Translations under genes and position numbers: made by a program
In this document: positions 24,801 to 37,500 of the stretch, piece after piece
Layout: each line of letters opens with the position of its first letter
Position numbering within the stretch: the stretch's first letter is position 1
Notes under the pieces: model-generated
Databases searched by the model: none
What the model was told of the DNA's origin: nothing
The model's input: only the letters and a program-made list of their open reading frames with translations
Assembly (NCBI GenBank): GCA_025642075.2
Contig: JAODUO010000440.1
Span: 172,001 to 236,000 of the forward strand
DNA: 64,000 nt
From: Ridgeia piscesae
Lineage: Eukaryota; Annelida; Polychaeta; Sabellida; Siboglinidae
Reading direction: 5' to 3'

Positions 24801-27800
24801 TATCAATATTGTAACGTACACTCTCTTGTACAAAATGCACACACTTATCAATGTTGTAACGTATACTCTCTTGTACAAAGTGCACACACTTATTGATGTT
24901 GTAACGTATACTCTCTTGTACAAAGTGCACACACTTATCAATATTGTATCATACTCTCTTGCACAAAGTGTACACACTTATCAAAATTCTAACGTAGACT
25001 CTCTTGTACAAAGTGGCAAACTACATTGGCATAAAATCTAGTAAATGGTCACCAATTGTCTAATAATCCTGCAAATGTCTAGCAGCTAAATAGATACATA
25101 ATTACCTTTGTGTTTCTTTAAATACACTGCCAGATTGATGTTAGGACAATGTGGTCTATGACACAAAGGAAGACGCAAGTTGACTTTGGCACCTGTCAGG
25201 AGATGCACTTACAATGCCTCCTACAAATAAACATATTTATAATATAGATTTCTCTGTCAGTGAACTGACACGACATGTGCAATGCATGCAGGGAGTTCCT
25301 GTGCTGCGGGACACGAGTGCCGTGCTGCTGTGTAAATCGGTGTCTGTGAACACGGTGGGCGATCACAGTGTGTGGTATGGAAAAGTACTGCACGCTTACA
25401 CGAATGGAGCCGTGCTGGAGCCACTCCTCTACTATGCAAAGTTAGTATGTTTGTGTTGTATTTGGCAGTTTAAAGTTATCAATACTGTGGAGAAATGTTA
25501 ATTTCATTGCTGCAGTAGGTGCAATTTCTTTATGCAGACTTTACATTTGTAATGAATGTATGTTTTGCAACCAGCAGTTATATGTAACTGTTAATTATCA
25601 GATGTTTTTCACTCAGCAGCAGTAATTACATATATATTATTAAAAAGTGCTGTTATGACATATTGTTATTATTATTGTTATTTTTATTAATAAACAATCA
25701 GGTATGTGTAGATTTGATTTGTGGTATCATATGAAAACCTGATGAAATAATTTAAAGTTACTGTTTTTGTCTATGAAATTGTTCCCTGCTTGTTAAAGGG
25801 AAGTTTTATGGGAACTGGGAATGATCCAACTTCAAAATAGTAGGATAAGAGTAGTAACTGTCAATAATGAATTACAATTTGAACATTCTGCAGTTGCAGC
25901 TTTACAATTGCAAACAAATTATATGCAATTTGTTGGACAGTATAACGTCAACATGTTTGCTCTAGTATTATGAACAATACATACACATGTTAATAAACAA
26001 GAGACAATCATCTTAAATTACCACCCTTCAGCTGTGCGTCAACCCTCAACTCATTGTTTTGAAGGTCGTTCCGTTCGGTGGGAGAGGAACTCTTCATGCA
26101 GGCATTTGAGGACACAACGCTTCCCTTCAAGGACTGGGATCACGTGGCCCACATCCGCATGGCGTGGAACTACATCAAGGAGAACGGGAAGGACAAAGCC
26201 ACTCCGCTCATTGTGTCAGTGTAACTTCTCCAAAGCAAAAATATCAGGGGAAATGTAGATAAAATACAGCCAGTATGTACAGCAGAGAACCAAAATGTTA
26301 CAGTGGCTCAACCTGTCAAGTGGAACATGCATTAATGCATATTTATATAAAAACCGATCAATGTTGTGGTGTCTAGGGGTGCCAGCCACTAGAGCATCAC
26401 CAAAGTCTCCCTCATTCATGTTGTAGTTTATCTACAGCAACCTGATAGTTTGTGGTCGTGAATTGATGATATCATACATTAATTGTTTCTAAGTCTGTTA
26501 TATATTTTATGTATGTACTACCTACTATAATATTAAGACATATTAGTTAATCTTTTGCTGTAGATAATTCTTTTTTTATTATACTACCAGGTACTTTGTT
26601 TTACTTTGGCAAACCATGTCACATTGGTTGAATTGTGAAACTGTTGGCTGTGGTTTGGGAGAGGGGGTGTTTCTGTTACTGATACAAAACGCTGTGTGTA
26701 CTTTTGTAGAAATAGGTAGCATGCTGACACACAAGACAACATAATGCTAATGTAAGGTGTACTCTCATACAGCTTTTTAAGATATTGAGCCCGTAAATTC
26801 ACCAATTCCTGGACGAATTTTAAAAGTCTAAATATACGCACCAGCCAGCCAGATCACATGCCAAATTTTAGGCTGATGCATGCAAAATTGATGGAGATGC
26901 GCGAGTCCACATACATACAGAGAAACACTGTTTTATTATAGATTTCGTGTTGTTGAAAATGTTTGGGATTGGTGCTGTTTCAGACAAGGCATCAAGAATT
27001 ACAACGAACAAAACAAGGACCAGGTAATGTAAGAGAGTGGCCTGAAAGTGAAATCATGTCTTTATATTAAAACTAGATGGTTTGCATCTTGGGGACTATA
27101 TTTTCAGGGATTAGTATACAACCTTTCCAAACAGTACACCTTTATTTGTTTCTTTCTGATTTGGATACGAATGTAAAGAATTTTTTTTCAAGAATAATTC
27201 TTGAATTCCCTTGGAACAAAGATAGCGATTTGTGTTGAGGAATGGTATTGTGATTTCTGGCTTTTCTGCCACAAAAAATTCACACAGTACCTAGCAACTA
27301 ATGTGTCATGTGCTGTACCAAACAAGTCACATTGACACAGTACCTAGCAACTAATGTGTCATGTGCTGTACCAAACATGTAACTGACTCAGTACCTAGCA
27401 GCTAATGTGTAATGTGCTGTACCAAACAAGTCACATTGACAAAATAAGTAAAATGGTGGTTAAAATTAATATTATATGTTAGTGTATTTATCACAGTAAC
27501 AAATGTATGAAGCCGGATGCAGTGGATTTGGCACTAGAGTACACTGGATGCTGGACAGGGAGCTGGTAGGACGTATTGACATGTCTTAAGGTACAACTTG
27601 ATATGTTGCAGATATCACGAGGCTACCACGAGACGGTTACACAGTTTTACATTCACATGATCGCTGATGCTGTCTCACGGAGTGACGACACAGACAGCAC
27701 TTTCTCAGACTTCATCGAGACAAACAACCTAATGGACAGACAGCTACTGTACGAGTATTACACAGACGAACTGATCAACAGCGATGCTGCAAAACTAACG

Positions 27801-28162
27801 TATGTGCTTCCTTGATTAATATAACATTCTTAATTCTTTATAATTAAACCTAAAACAGCGACATGTTGACAGCTAAAAATTGTAACAAAACATTCACCTT
27901 CTAAACAAGATGTTTTGGCAGTCACTAGTTAGGTGGATCGTCATGTCTGCAAGGCCCTTTGATGTTTGATGGGGTCACATGACCCTTCATTCAAGAAAAC
28001 ATTAAACGCACGAATGTGTTGTTAATATATAGCCAACCATGTATTCAGACTCAATATTTTGTATACATTCCCTGCTCGTTTCCACCAGTGTTGTAAAATA
28101 TGTGTAAACTAATGCATGTCTCTTGCAGGTTTATAGTTCCTAACAAAAAAGACCTGCCTTGA
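21160..28162 (+). CDS. Flavin-reductase-like (FMN-binding split-barrel) protein, probably mitochondrial
   Basis: Ten exons: 21160-21280, 21934-22032, 22489-22618, 23009-23072, 23589-23672, 25292-25440, 26065-26214, 26984-27023, 27612-27799 and 28129-28162; all phases agree, giving 352 residues ending KKDLP. Residues about 75-220 resemble the flavin-reductase-like domain: VVVVTTGIYN, then the FMN-phosphate-type GITCSSFTSVALKPPIISFA, then FAVNVLAKNQ and a second half with GKVLHA. The C-terminal part is a separate helical region (WDHVAHIRMAWNYI, GYHETVTQFY); I have the impression of similar stand-alone bacterial proteins but cannot name the family. The first exon (MKVAHWMMLVRRMGLSKIHM) is basic, like a mitochondrial presequence. 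The start is uncertain: ATGs occur at 21052 and 21160, and the next junction itself forms ATG (A/TG). No substrate can be assigned. AATAAA at 28428. Confidence 0.8.
21853..21886. repeat. (TA)n microsatellite
   Basis: AT dinucleotide run of about 34 bp in intron 1 of the flavin-reductase-like gene. Confidence 0.9.
23243..23518 (+). mobile_element. tRNA-derived SINE, near full length
   Basis: The tRNA-like head has an A-box-like GTGGTTGGAGCTTTGGA and a B-box GGTTCAAATCC. It is followed by CACCTTGGGCAAG and CATTGCTCCACACTG, and the 3' end carries TAAAGCGCTGCGAGCA and GTGCTATATAGGAAC, a tail type common in marine-invertebrate SINEs. It lies in sense orientation in an intron of the flavin-reductase-like gene. 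Part of its 3' half is also found at 55190-55350. Confidence 0.8.
23853..25020. repeat. 45-bp minisatellite, about 26 units, in an intron
   Basis: The unit runs GTGCACACACATATTGATGT then TATAACGTACACTCTCTTGT then ACAAA. Two subfamilies segregate: the left two thirds have CACATATTGATGTTATAAC, the right third CACTTATCAATATTGTAAC. As 45 is divisible by three, long open frames appear on both strands; these are artefacts of the period. Each unit includes the palindromes TTGTACAA and GTGCAC. Confidence 0.95.
26845..26942 (+). mobile_element. RTE-like retroelement 3' tail
   Basis: GCATGCAAAATTGATGGAGA, then CATACATACAGAGAAACACT, then TTTATTATAG. Matches the tails at 7715-7805 and, inverted, 37425-37500. 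Confidence 0.55.
27283..27441. repeat. About 54-bp tandem repeat, three copies
   Basis: The block CAGTACCTAGCAACTAATGT then GTCATGTGCTGTACCAAAC occurs three times in an intron of the flavin-reductase-like gene. Confidence 0.85.
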
Positions 28163-28693
28163 CTACACACATATTGCAAGGCCGTCGTCGTTCATTGAAG
28201 CAACGCTTTCACGTGATATGGGAAGATGGTTTGCTGATCGCACAAATGATGAGTGATCACTCATGCAAGGCGATCATAATGATCCCACAAGCCAGACTGT
28301 GATCAGACTGCGAGATCATCCTAATTTATAGGTTATCACCGACAAAAAATTTACATTGAAATTGTTATTAAATACTTGCCGGCAAGGCTAGGTCAAATGT
28401 CTCATGTCAATCCTCCGTGCATTATGAAATAAAAATCCTGTATTAGCTTAGTACCTGGCTTTATGATTTATACCAACTTCCAGCAGAAAGCACACATTTT
28501 TAACATTCAAACCAACCAGACCATTACCATCCAGTGTCGGTGGTTGGTTGTTTCAATTATCGGGAAATTTCTCTTAACTGTGGAAGCAGGTCTAAGAAAT
28601 GAGATGAGCGAGAACCAGCATTTACATGTCACAATACTTTATTTGCACAAGTACAGATGTGGACATTGGTGACATTATGTGATGTAGGACAGT
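28163..28693. other. Convergent 3' ends of the flavin-reductase-like gene and RPS9
   Basis: Contains the poly(A) signal AATAAA at 28428-28433 (+) for the upstream gene and, on the minus strand, AATAAA at 28643-28638 for RPS9. The signals are only about 200 bp apart. No other gene is seen. Confidence 0.7.
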
Positions 28694-30703
<2,010 letters not shown>

Positions 30704-30775
30704 TTATCTGCAGCACAAACACCTACATGTCAACCTATATCTCTCACACATCTGGATCGGATCAAATTGGTAGGT

Positions 30776-30866
30776 TTGTCACTCAGCAAATAGGCAGGGC
30801 CAACATTCATCACCATCCCGATGAAGGGATTCGATGCGAGCTGGGTTATAGACATCACTGTGACAA
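30776..30866 (-). ncRNA. Box C/D snoRNA, copy B (RPS9 intron 1)
   Basis: Same architecture as the copy in the last intron: stem TTGTCAC/GTGACAA, boxes C, C' and D, and the same 28S guide. It differs just before box D (TATTTG replaces TTTACG) and has a four-base insertion next to C'. Confidence 0.75.
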
Positions 30867-31560
30867 AAACCAACCATTCAAACTATGTATACACAAACTA
30901 CTTACTACACAACATGCACTTTTATAAGGATGCAATACAATACATTTGGTCATATTCTAGCCTGTCATAAATGCGAGAGGATTAATGTACATATAACAAA
31001 AAGTTCATGTATGTGCAACTGTATATGGAACAACCAATCAGTCAGCCTATGAAAAAAACTTGCTACTGCAGCTATAATTGCTATTAAAAAAAGACAACAG
31101 ATGAGAAAATATGTGAACTAAGAATGTAGTTTTGTCACTCAGCGTAAAGGCAGGGCCAACATTCATCATCATCCCAAGGGATTCGATGCGAGCTGGGTTA
31201 TAGACATCACTGTGACAAAAACCAACCATTCAAACTATGTATACACAAACTACTTACTACACAACATGCACTTTTATAAGGATGCAATACAATACATTTG
31301 ATCATATTCTAGCCTGTCATAAATGCGAGAGGATTAATGTACATATAACAAAAAGTTCATGTATGTGCAACTGTATATGGAACAACCAATTAGTCAGTCT
31401 ATGAAAAAAAACTTGCTACTGCAGCTATAATTGCTATTTAAAAAAAGAGAACAGGAGATGAGAAAATATGTGAACTAAGAATGTAGTTTTGTCACTCAGC
31501 GTAAAGGCAGGGCCAACATTCATCACCATCCCAAGGGATTCGATGCGAGCTGGGTTAGAA
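30841..31560. repeat. Tandem duplication, period about 357 bp, carrying the snoRNA copies
   Basis: The sequence from the 5' half of copy B through copy C is repeated with few changes to copy D: both repeats share CAACCATTCAAACTATGTAT, GATGCAATACAATACATTTG and GCTACTGCAGCTATAATTGC. The start-to-start distances of copies B-C and C-D are 356 and 357 bp. Confidence 0.9.
31132..31218 (-). ncRNA. Box C/D snoRNA, copy C (RPS9 intron 1)
   Basis: Nearly identical to the copy in the last intron, with an intact 7-bp terminal stem. The C' box reads GATGATGAA. It lies in a 357-bp tandem duplication. Confidence 0.77.
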
Positions 31561-31576
31561 ACATCACGGTAGCAAA
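31489..31576 (-). ncRNA. Box C/D snoRNA, copy D (RPS9 intron 1)
   Basis: Guide and boxes C, C' and D are retained, but the 5' side of the terminal stem reads GCTAC where the others have GTCAC, so two pairs are lost. It may be less stable or decaying. Confidence 0.68.
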
Positions 31577-32265
31577 ACATCACCCTTAGTGGCAACAATT
31601 ATATTAATTAATCGAAGAAGCATCAGGATCGCAAAGGCTATTTCTTGAATGTGAACTATGAAGTCGAAACATACAAAAAAATTGCAATATTTAATCAATT
31701 CTAACTTGTAGAAAGACATTCTGAACACGTAATCATTGAAAAAAGGTGGTAAAGACGTTTTGAAAAGGCCTTAATAATTTAGGCTAGTTAACTGGAAGAT
31801 TACCCCGACTGACCTAATTCAACTATGGCTGTGAGTAATGACTATCTTACTATGACAAAATATACAACGAACCGAACCGACACGAAGCCAAATTGTGCTG
31901 TGCAAGTGGAGACTTACAAAATTAGGTCGAAAATATCATAAGCCATTTCATGGTTTAATAAAATTGATAAATAATAATGTCATCTGTTTAATTTAATCAT
32001 TTCAACAGGAGGCGACGTCACCAACGGTGTTCAGTGAGAAGGCATGTGGGATCCAGCACGCGTTCAGAACCACGTGTCATGTCTACTAAGCTAGAAATTA
32101 TGTTGAACTTTTTACGTCGTCCTTCTGCCTCCTTATTATTAAAATAGTTTCTATAGCAAGTATCAATTGTATTGTGGAAAACGTAAGGCAGACGTATATA
32201 ACATAAATTATCGAAAAACCACATAATTTACTTGAAAAGACGAAGAGCACCAGAAACACAACTAC

Positions 32266-32292
32266 CTTCCTACAGCGGCTAAATGAAAAAGG
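32266..32292 (-). promoter_or_regulatory. RPS9 noncoding exon 1 with 5' TOP-like start
   Basis: On the minus strand CCTTTTTCATTTAGCCGCTG is followed by TAGGAAG and the donor GTAGTT. A transcript starting at the C of CCTTTTTC (about 32292) would have the 5' terminal oligopyrimidine tract of ribosomal-protein mRNAs, which makes translation mTORC1-responsive. The 5' UTR would resume at the CTGCAG acceptor, about 30707. Start and splice are inferred. Confidence 0.6.
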
Positions 32293-32631
32293 CCGCATTA
32301 CTCGCGCATATGCGATATATCAATGCGCCGCAGTAAAATAAGGATTCAGTTGTAATATTCGAAAAGTACGTTAACTTACGGGAGATACGTCACCGAGCAA
32401 TACAGCTTAAGATTATATTTTTTGTAACACATGCATATGAATGTTGTTCATAATGTATATTCAGCATCGAGTCTACCGTACTGACTTCCACAATGCAAAT
32501 TGCATCCCATATAAGCTTATAACTTGTATATAATTGTTATTACACCTGCGCAAACGCACTCGATCACTGGCACTGGTAAGCGGATGCACACGCAAGCATA
32601 TGTGCATGCGCACGAATGCGCGCACGACGCA
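32293..32631. other. RPS9 upstream region
   Basis: AT-rich sequence upstream of the inferred RPS9 start, with no ORF of note. It must include the promoter, but I see no confident element. Confidence 0.5.
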
Positions 32632-32770
<139 letters not shown>

Positions 32771-33053
32771 TGCGTATTTACGAGAGGAAGAAAACATGAA
32801 ATTTAAAAATAAAAACTATAACTCATATCTGCTGTAAGTCAATTAAAGTTGAAATTATCTCGCCCGACCTCAACCCAACCTCTATACCTAACTAATTAAT
32901 TGCAACACATATTTTAATACTAATATTTCTTTCCATTTTAATAGTTTTGTTGTATTATTATTGTTGTGGTACTGAAAATTTTAATTGTAATAATTATTTT
33001 TATAGTTACATTTGTTGTTGCTACTAGCTACTATTACTAATAATTGTATTTCT

Positions 33054-33165
33054 ATTATTATTATTATTATTGTTATTGTTATTGTTATTGTTATTGTTAT
33101 TGTTATTGTTATTGTTATTGTTATTGTTATTGTTATTGTTATTGTTATTGTTATTGTTATTGTTA

Positions 33166-33208
<43 letters not shown>

Positions 33209-33238
33209 TACTATTACTATTACTATTACTATTACTAT

Positions 33239-33300
<62 letters not shown>

Positions 33301-33345
33301 TACTATTACTATTACTATTACTATTACTATTACTATTACTATTAC

Positions 33346-33402
<57 letters not shown>
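33054..33402. repeat. Compound TTA/TTATTG/TTACTA/CTA microsatellite
   Basis: Ordered blocks: (TTATTG)n, (TTA)n, (TTACTA)n, (CTA)n, (CTATTA)n, (TTA)n, about 350 bp. Each neighbouring block differs from the next by one base in every repeat or every second repeat. Confidence 0.97.
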
Positions 33403-33403
<1 letters not shown>

Positions 33404-33594
33404 TATGCATGGAGACAATGTGATTGCCATAGTGTGGCTGTAGACATTTTCCCTTCATGTAAACTGCTGGCAGATAATATTTTATTCTAATATGTTTCAT
33501 GGTAATTAGTAATATATGAAGCTATATATAATTACTACACCACTTTAGCTCTTTATCTTCACTTCCACATTCTTCTCGTTTTACTCCAGAGTAC

Positions 33595-33596
<2 letters not shown>

Positions 33597-33626
<30 letters not shown>
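33597..33626. repeat. (TTA)n microsatellite
   Basis: About ten TTA/ATT triplets. Confidence 0.9.
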
Positions 33627-33628
<2 letters not shown>

Positions 33629-33793
33629 TTCAATTATTATTTAAAACAATACTTATGTGGACATGATCCTTTGTAACCCCGTTGACGGTCGATCATATTT
33701 GAACTGTGTACTTGCTTCAGCACATAACTACAACACAATGAGAACAACAGATTTATATCTGTTCAGAGCAAAACACGAATTTCAAAATATGTA

Positions 33794-33805
33794 TAATATA
33801 TATAT

Positions 33806-33879
<74 letters not shown>
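33794..33879. repeat. (TA)n microsatellite
   Basis: AT dinucleotide run of about 86 bp with one phase slip near 33815. Confidence 0.95.
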
Positions 33880-33880
<1 letters not shown>

Positions 33881-34130
33881 CTACATATAGAGAACGCAAC
33901 GCTTCTATATTAGTCATAGAGAAAATATAAGACACAGTTTCCGAACAAATTATGCAAAAACTATTAATTAAAAAATATGTTAAACGTGAAACAGTTGCTC
34001 AACTGTTGTACAGTTGCCGTCAATAATTATGTTGCGTATGTCACGTAAAAGTATGCATATGTGAAAATGTGTCTATTGATTTAAACGGCACATCTTTCGT
34101 TTATGTTTACATTATATATTTTATATACTC

Positions 34131-34191
34131 ACACACATGCACGCACGCACGCACGTACGCACGCGCACACGCGCACACGAACACACACACG

Positions 34192-34226
<35 letters not shown>

Positions 34227-34308
34227 ACACACACGAACACACACACGAACACACACACACACCACACGACCACACACGCACGCACGCACGACACACACAC
34301 GCACGCAC

Positions 34309-34373
<65 letters not shown>
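34131..34373. repeat. (CA)n-rich compound microsatellite
   Basis: Runs of CA broken by GCAC, GAACAC and CGAC words, ending in a pure (CA)n tract of about 55 bp. Confidence 0.95.
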
Positions 34374-34376
<3 letters not shown>

Positions 34377-34500
34377 TATACATAATTCTTAATGGTGTTC
34401 GTACGTCATCTTCAGTGCACCATTTGCTGTACTATTAGCTAGTATCGTTATGTTATGAACGCCGTTATTACAATTCCATTATTTTTAACATAAATTATAT

Positions 34501-35290
34501 ATCACATCACTCTTCTGTACCATTGCTAAAGTTTGCAGATGACACTACATTAGTAGGGTTGGTGTCGGACTCAGATGAGTCTGAATACCGCCATGAAGTT
34601 AGCAGCCTGGTGTCGTGGTGTGACACTAACAACCTACAACTGAATGCGTCCAAAACTCGAGAGATGATAGTAGATTTTAGGAAGAGAAAAAACCCACTTG
34701 CCCCCATTATTGTTAACGGCGACTCTATCGAAAGGGTGGACTGTTTTAAATTCCTAGGTACGATAATATCAAGTGACTTAGCTTGAGAAAACCACATAGA
34801 CGCTGTCGTCAAAACATATAGACTGTTCTTCCTGCGCCAACTAAAGAAGTTCGGACTGAGTAGAGAAATTCTTGTTCAGTTCTATCGTTCTGCTATTGAG
34901 AGTATTCTTACATTCTCAATATGTGTATGGTTCGGCGGCAGAGGGGCAGGATTGACAGAGTGGTGAAAACAGCTTCCAAAATTGTCGGTAGTGAACTCAC
35001 CTCTCTAACAGCCACATATAAAGACAGATAAAAAAGCCTGCAAAATTATCTCAGACCAAACTTACCCCGCCCATTATCTTTTCGATCTATTACAGGAGAA
35101 GAGAAGATTGTTGCTCAGCACCACCGATCCGCTACTGAGAATACGTACACCCACACCCCACACTCGTACGGCTCAGCCACACCAACCAGCGCCAGAAAAA
35201 TAACAAATCCGCCAGAGCGGCGAAAACAGCCAAGTTTCCAGGGTCTTTACATCTACGTTCTAAATTTCATTCCTGATAAGGCTGCATGCT
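34501..35290 (+). pseudogene. Degenerate LINE reverse transcriptase C-terminal fragment
   Basis: The plus strand encodes KFADDTTLVGLVSDSDESEY with the RT active-site FADD, then VSSLVSWCDTNNLQLNASKT and FKFLGTIISSDL, then a stop. Further pieces continue in frame or nearby (RLFFLRQLKKFG, FYRSAIESILTF, KTASKIVG). This resembles Rex1/CR1-type LINEs. It is truncated at the 5' side and interrupted, so it is not active, and it differs in sequence from the LINE in SUFU. Confidence 0.85.
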
Positions 35291-35302
35291 GCGGCACTTG
35301 GG

Positions 35303-35395
35303 TAAAAACTATTTCTAAAGCGATTTGTTTTCGTACGGATGCAAACGCTATAGATGCATTCGTACGAAAACAAATCGCTTTAGAAATAGTTTTTA
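35303..35395. repeat. Perfect 35-bp inverted repeat (long hairpin)
   Basis: Arm 35303-35337 (TAAAAACTATTTCTAAAGCG then ATTTGTTTTCGTACG) is exactly reverse-complemented at 35361-35395. The 23-bp spacer itself has a further ATGCA/TGCAT pairing. It lies directly left of the 31-bp minisatellite. Confidence 0.92.
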
Positions 35396-35396
35396 G

Positions 35397-36793
35397 TTGT
35401 AGGTAGATGAATGTGTGCCTGCTCGTGTTGTAGGCAGATGAATGTGTGCCTGCTCGTGTTGTAGGCAGATGAATGTGTGCCTGCTCGTGTTGTAGGCAGA
35501 TGAATGTGTGCCTGCTCGTGTTGTAGGTAGATGAATGTGTGCCTGCTCGTGATGTAGGTAGATGAGTGTGTGCCTGCTCGTGATGTAGGTAGATGAATGT
35601 GTGCCTGCTCGTGATGTAGGTAGACGAATGTGTGCATGCTCGCGTTGTAGGTAGACGAATGTGTGCCTGCTCGTGTTGTAGGTAGATGAGTGTGTGCCTG
35701 CTCGTGTTTTAGGTAGATGAATGTGTGCCTGCTCGTGTTGTAGGTAGATGAGTGTGTGCCTGCTCGTGTTGTAGGTAGATGAGTGTGTGCATGCTCGTGT
35801 TGTAGGTAGATGAATGTGTGCCTGCTCGTGTTGTAGGTAGATGAATATGTGCCTGCTCGTGTTGTAGGTAGATGAATGTGTGCCTGCTCATGTTGTAGGT
35901 AGATGAATGTGTGCCTGCTCGTGTTGTAGGTAGATGAGTGTGTGCTTGCTCGTGTTGTAGGTAGATGAATGTGTGCCTGCTCGTGATGTAGGTAGATGAG
36001 TGTGTGCCTGCTCGTGTTGTATGTAGATGAGTGTGTGCCTGCTCGTGATGTATGTAGATGAATGTGTGCCTGCTCGTGATGTAGGTAGATGAATGTGTGC
36101 CTGCTCGTGTTGTAGGTAGATGAATGTGTGCCTGCTCGTGTTGTAGGCAGATGAATGTGTGCCTGCTCGTGTTGTAGGCAGATGAATGTGTGCCTGCTCG
36201 TGTTGTAGGCAGATGAATGTGTGCCTGCTCGTGTTGTAGGTAGATGAATGTGTGCCTGCTCGTGTTGTAGGTAGATGAATGTGTGCCTGCTCGTGTTGTA
36301 GGTAGATGAATGTGTGCCTGCTCGTGTTGTAGGTAGATGAATGTGTGCCTGCTCGTGTTGTAGGTAGATGAATGTGTGCCTGCTCGTGTTGTAGGTAGAT
36401 GAATGTGTGCCTGCTCGTGTTGTAGGTAGATGAGTGTGTGCCTGCTCGTGTTGTAGGTAGATGAATGTGTGCCTGCTCGTGTTGTAGGTAGATGAATGTG
36501 TGCCTGCTCGTGTTGTAGGTAGATGAATGTGTGCCTGCTCGTGTTGTAGGTAGATGAATGTGTGCCTGCTCGTGTTGTAGGTAGATGAATGTGTGCCTGC
36601 TCGCGTTGTATGTAGATGAATGTGTGCCTGCTCGCGTTGTATGTAGATGAATGTGTGCCTGCTCGCGTTGTATGTAGATGAATGTGTGCCTGCTCGTGTT
36701 GTATGTAGATGAATGTGTGCCTGCTCGTGTTGTAGGTAGATGAATGTGTGCCTGCTCGTGTTGTAGGTAGATGAATGTGTGCCTGCTCGCGTT
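35397..36793. repeat. 31-bp minisatellite, about 45 units
   Basis: Unit TTGTAGGTAGATGAATGTGT then GCCTGCTCGTG, with variants GGCAG, TATGTAG, GATGAGTG and CTCGCG. Three units (93 bp) give an apparent 31-residue protein repeat on the minus strand, which I treat as an artefact. Confidence 0.95.
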
Positions 36794-36822
36794 GTGGAAA
36801 GGAGCTACAACTGGGAATATAA

Positions 36823-36961
<139 letters not shown>

Positions 36962-37424
36962 CTGTGCGTTCGTGCGTGGGTGCGTGCGTGGGTGCGTCAA
37001 ATAAATACAATAAAACTGTGTTGCTAGTGCCACATGCATGGGCCGATTAACTTATTTATAACTAGATGTGTCGTAGGCTACATACGGGAGGGGGCCTGGG
37101 GCCGAGCTCCACATGTTTCTACAGGGGTCTTAACTAGCTCCAATATCTGGGAACGGGTAGTCATTTGTGGTGTAATAGTTTTTTTAAAAAGAAAATGAGT
37201 TCATAGAATTCTATTGAAAGTGAGAAATGTTAATAATTAATTATATAGAAAACTATGTAATTCTATATCTATAGAAAATAATATTCTTTTGCTAAGGGTC
37301 TTAATTATGGTCAAAGTCAGTTTATGTTGTAAACTGAAAACTATTACATTATTATTTTATTTTTATATAAGTCACTAATTTTATTTCTTATCTGTATAAT
37401 ATTATATCTAATATAAAAAACAAT

Positions 37425-37500
37425 TCATTTCTCTGTGTATGCACGGACCCACGCACGTCTCCGTCAGTTTTGCATGAATGGGGCTGACGTACTTAAAAAA
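37425..37500 (-). mobile_element. RTE-like retroelement 3' tail
   Basis: On the minus strand, GCAAAACTGACGGAGACGTG then a GTGGGTCCGTGCATACACAG stretch and AGAAATG. Matches the tails at 26845-26942 and 7715-7805. Confidence 0.5.

Noticed and set aside
23853..25020. CRISPR-like regular repeats
   Set aside because: Units are directly tandem with no unique spacers, in a eukaryotic intron; a minisatellite explains it.
23817..25041. Long open frames on both strands with a 15-residue repeat
   Set aside because: Artefact of the 45-bp period; no flanking coding signal and inside an intron.
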